In this document: positions 5,051 to 5,453 of the stretch, piece by piece
How positions within the stretch are numbered: the stretch's first letter is position 1
Layout of the letters: each line of letters begins with the position of its first letter
NCBI GenBank assembly: GCA_905478725.1
Contig: CAJQJT010000063.1
Coordinates: 1-5,453, forward strand
Origin: an uncultured Pseudomonadales bacterium
Lineage (GTDB): Bacteria > Pseudomonadota > Gammaproteobacteria > Pseudomonadales > Porticoccaceae
DNA length: 5,453 bases
Direction: 5' to 3'
Translations under genes and position numbers: made by a program
Notes under the pieces: generated by a model
Databases searched by the model: none
What the model was told of the DNA's origin: nothing
The model's input: only the letters and a program-made list of their open reading frames with translations

Positions 5051-5453
5051 CTACCGCGACAGTAAAACTCTGGGGCACCACTATTGGCTACGTTGCCATG
5101 GGCAGTGGCGAGCGCTTTGCCCGCTTCGAGTATGCTCCAGATTTTGCGGCTTTTGGCATTGAACCAGCGCCATTGATGATGCCAGTGCAGGGCCGGCACA
5201 TCTATCAGTTTCCCGATCTCCATCCGCGTTCATTTCACGGTATGCCAGGGCTGATTGCTGACAGCTTGCCGGACAAATATGGTCAGCGACTGATCGATGT
5301 GTGGCTGGCCCAAACTGGTCGTAAGCCAGCCGACTTTAATGCGGTGGACCGCCTCTGTTATACCGGCACCCGCGGAATGGGTGCATTGGAATTCGAACCC
5401 TCTGCAGAGCCAGATAAAAGCGCAGGCAAGTTGTTGGCAATAGAAGATCTAAC
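5047..5453 (+). CDS. HipA-like Ser/Thr kinase toxin, N-terminal part (runs off the window)
   Basis: The ATG overlaps the hipB stop (ATGA), with the purine-rich GAGAGGGA just before it. The frame stays open to the window end, giving 135 codons. The visible part is the HipA N-terminal domain: a first beta region (TTATVKLWGTTIGYV), the hallmark GMPGLIADSLPDKYG at residues 65-79, and VDRLCYTGTRGMGALEFEP at about 100-118. In the family these belong to the N-subdomain of a kinase that phosphorylates aminoacyl-tRNA synthetases such as GltX, halting growth. The nucleotide loop, catalytic Asp and autophosphorylated serine lie beyond the window, so activity cannot be judged. Usual length is about 410-440 residues. 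No frameshift in the visible part. Confidence 0.93.
   Translation, partial: MTTATVKLWGTTIGYVAMGSGERFARFEYAPDFAAFGIEPAPLMMPVQGRHIYQFPDLHPRSFHGMPGLIADSLPDKYGQRLIDVWLAQTGRKPADFNAVDRLCYTGTRGMGALEFEPSAEPDKSAGKLLAIEDL

Noticed and set aside
4876..5223. Open frame on the minus strand across the hipB-hipA junction.
   Set aside because: It lies opposite two well-supported genes and its translation shows no domain character; it is an antisense shadow.

Overview
The window looks like a piece of a marine-type gammaproteobacterial chromosome, probably pseudomonad-, cellvibrional- or SAR92-like. The evidence is protein character only: a Pseudomonas-type RssB/RssC pair, a TalB-type transaldolase and a DusA closely resembling the E. 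coli enzymes. The taxon is an inference.

Left block (1-1642, + strand): the end of a gene for a receiver-PP2C phosphatase of the Pseudomonas RssB type, followed after one base by a STAS-domain anti-sigma-factor antagonist of the RssC type. The pair is a partner-switching module: the phosphatase domain is expected to act on the Ser/Thr of the STAS protein. In Pseudomonas such a pair is associated with general stress sigma factor control.

Middle block (1729-4111, - strand, convergent): dusA, tal and a terB-like gene, read in that order and packed tightly. There are 5 bp between dusA and tal, and tal and terB share one base at a TAATG junction. From memory of the P. aeruginosa chromosome, rssB-rssC-tal-dusA is a conserved neighbourhood (PA2798-PA2795), so 1-4111 reads as core genome with a terB-like gene added. 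The convergent gap holds a 7-bp inverted repeat and five head-to-tail copies of a 14-bp unit. The last copy supplies the final codons and stop of the terB-like gene.

Right block (4112-5453): a roughly 590-bp stretch with no certain gene leads into a hipB-like antitoxin and the N-terminal part of a hipA-like toxin kinase, with ATGA-overlapping frames, + strand. The gap has an 8-bp inverted repeat, a 44-codon ORF with a reasonable Shine-Dalgarno, and a strikingly AT-rich segment (about 22% G+C by hand count over 4515-4640). That segment carries a 16-bp perfect palindrome overlapping an extended -10 promoter, and a near-perfect 20-bp repeat 41 bp downstream. A 46-codon ORF for a possible small membrane protein starts there and ends 8 bp before hipB. 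This looks like an acquired toxin-antitoxin module with an autoregulatory control region.

The most interesting candidates are the hipBA control region with its possible small membrane ORF, the repeat array that absorbs the terB stop codon, and the degenerate receiver of the RssB-like protein.
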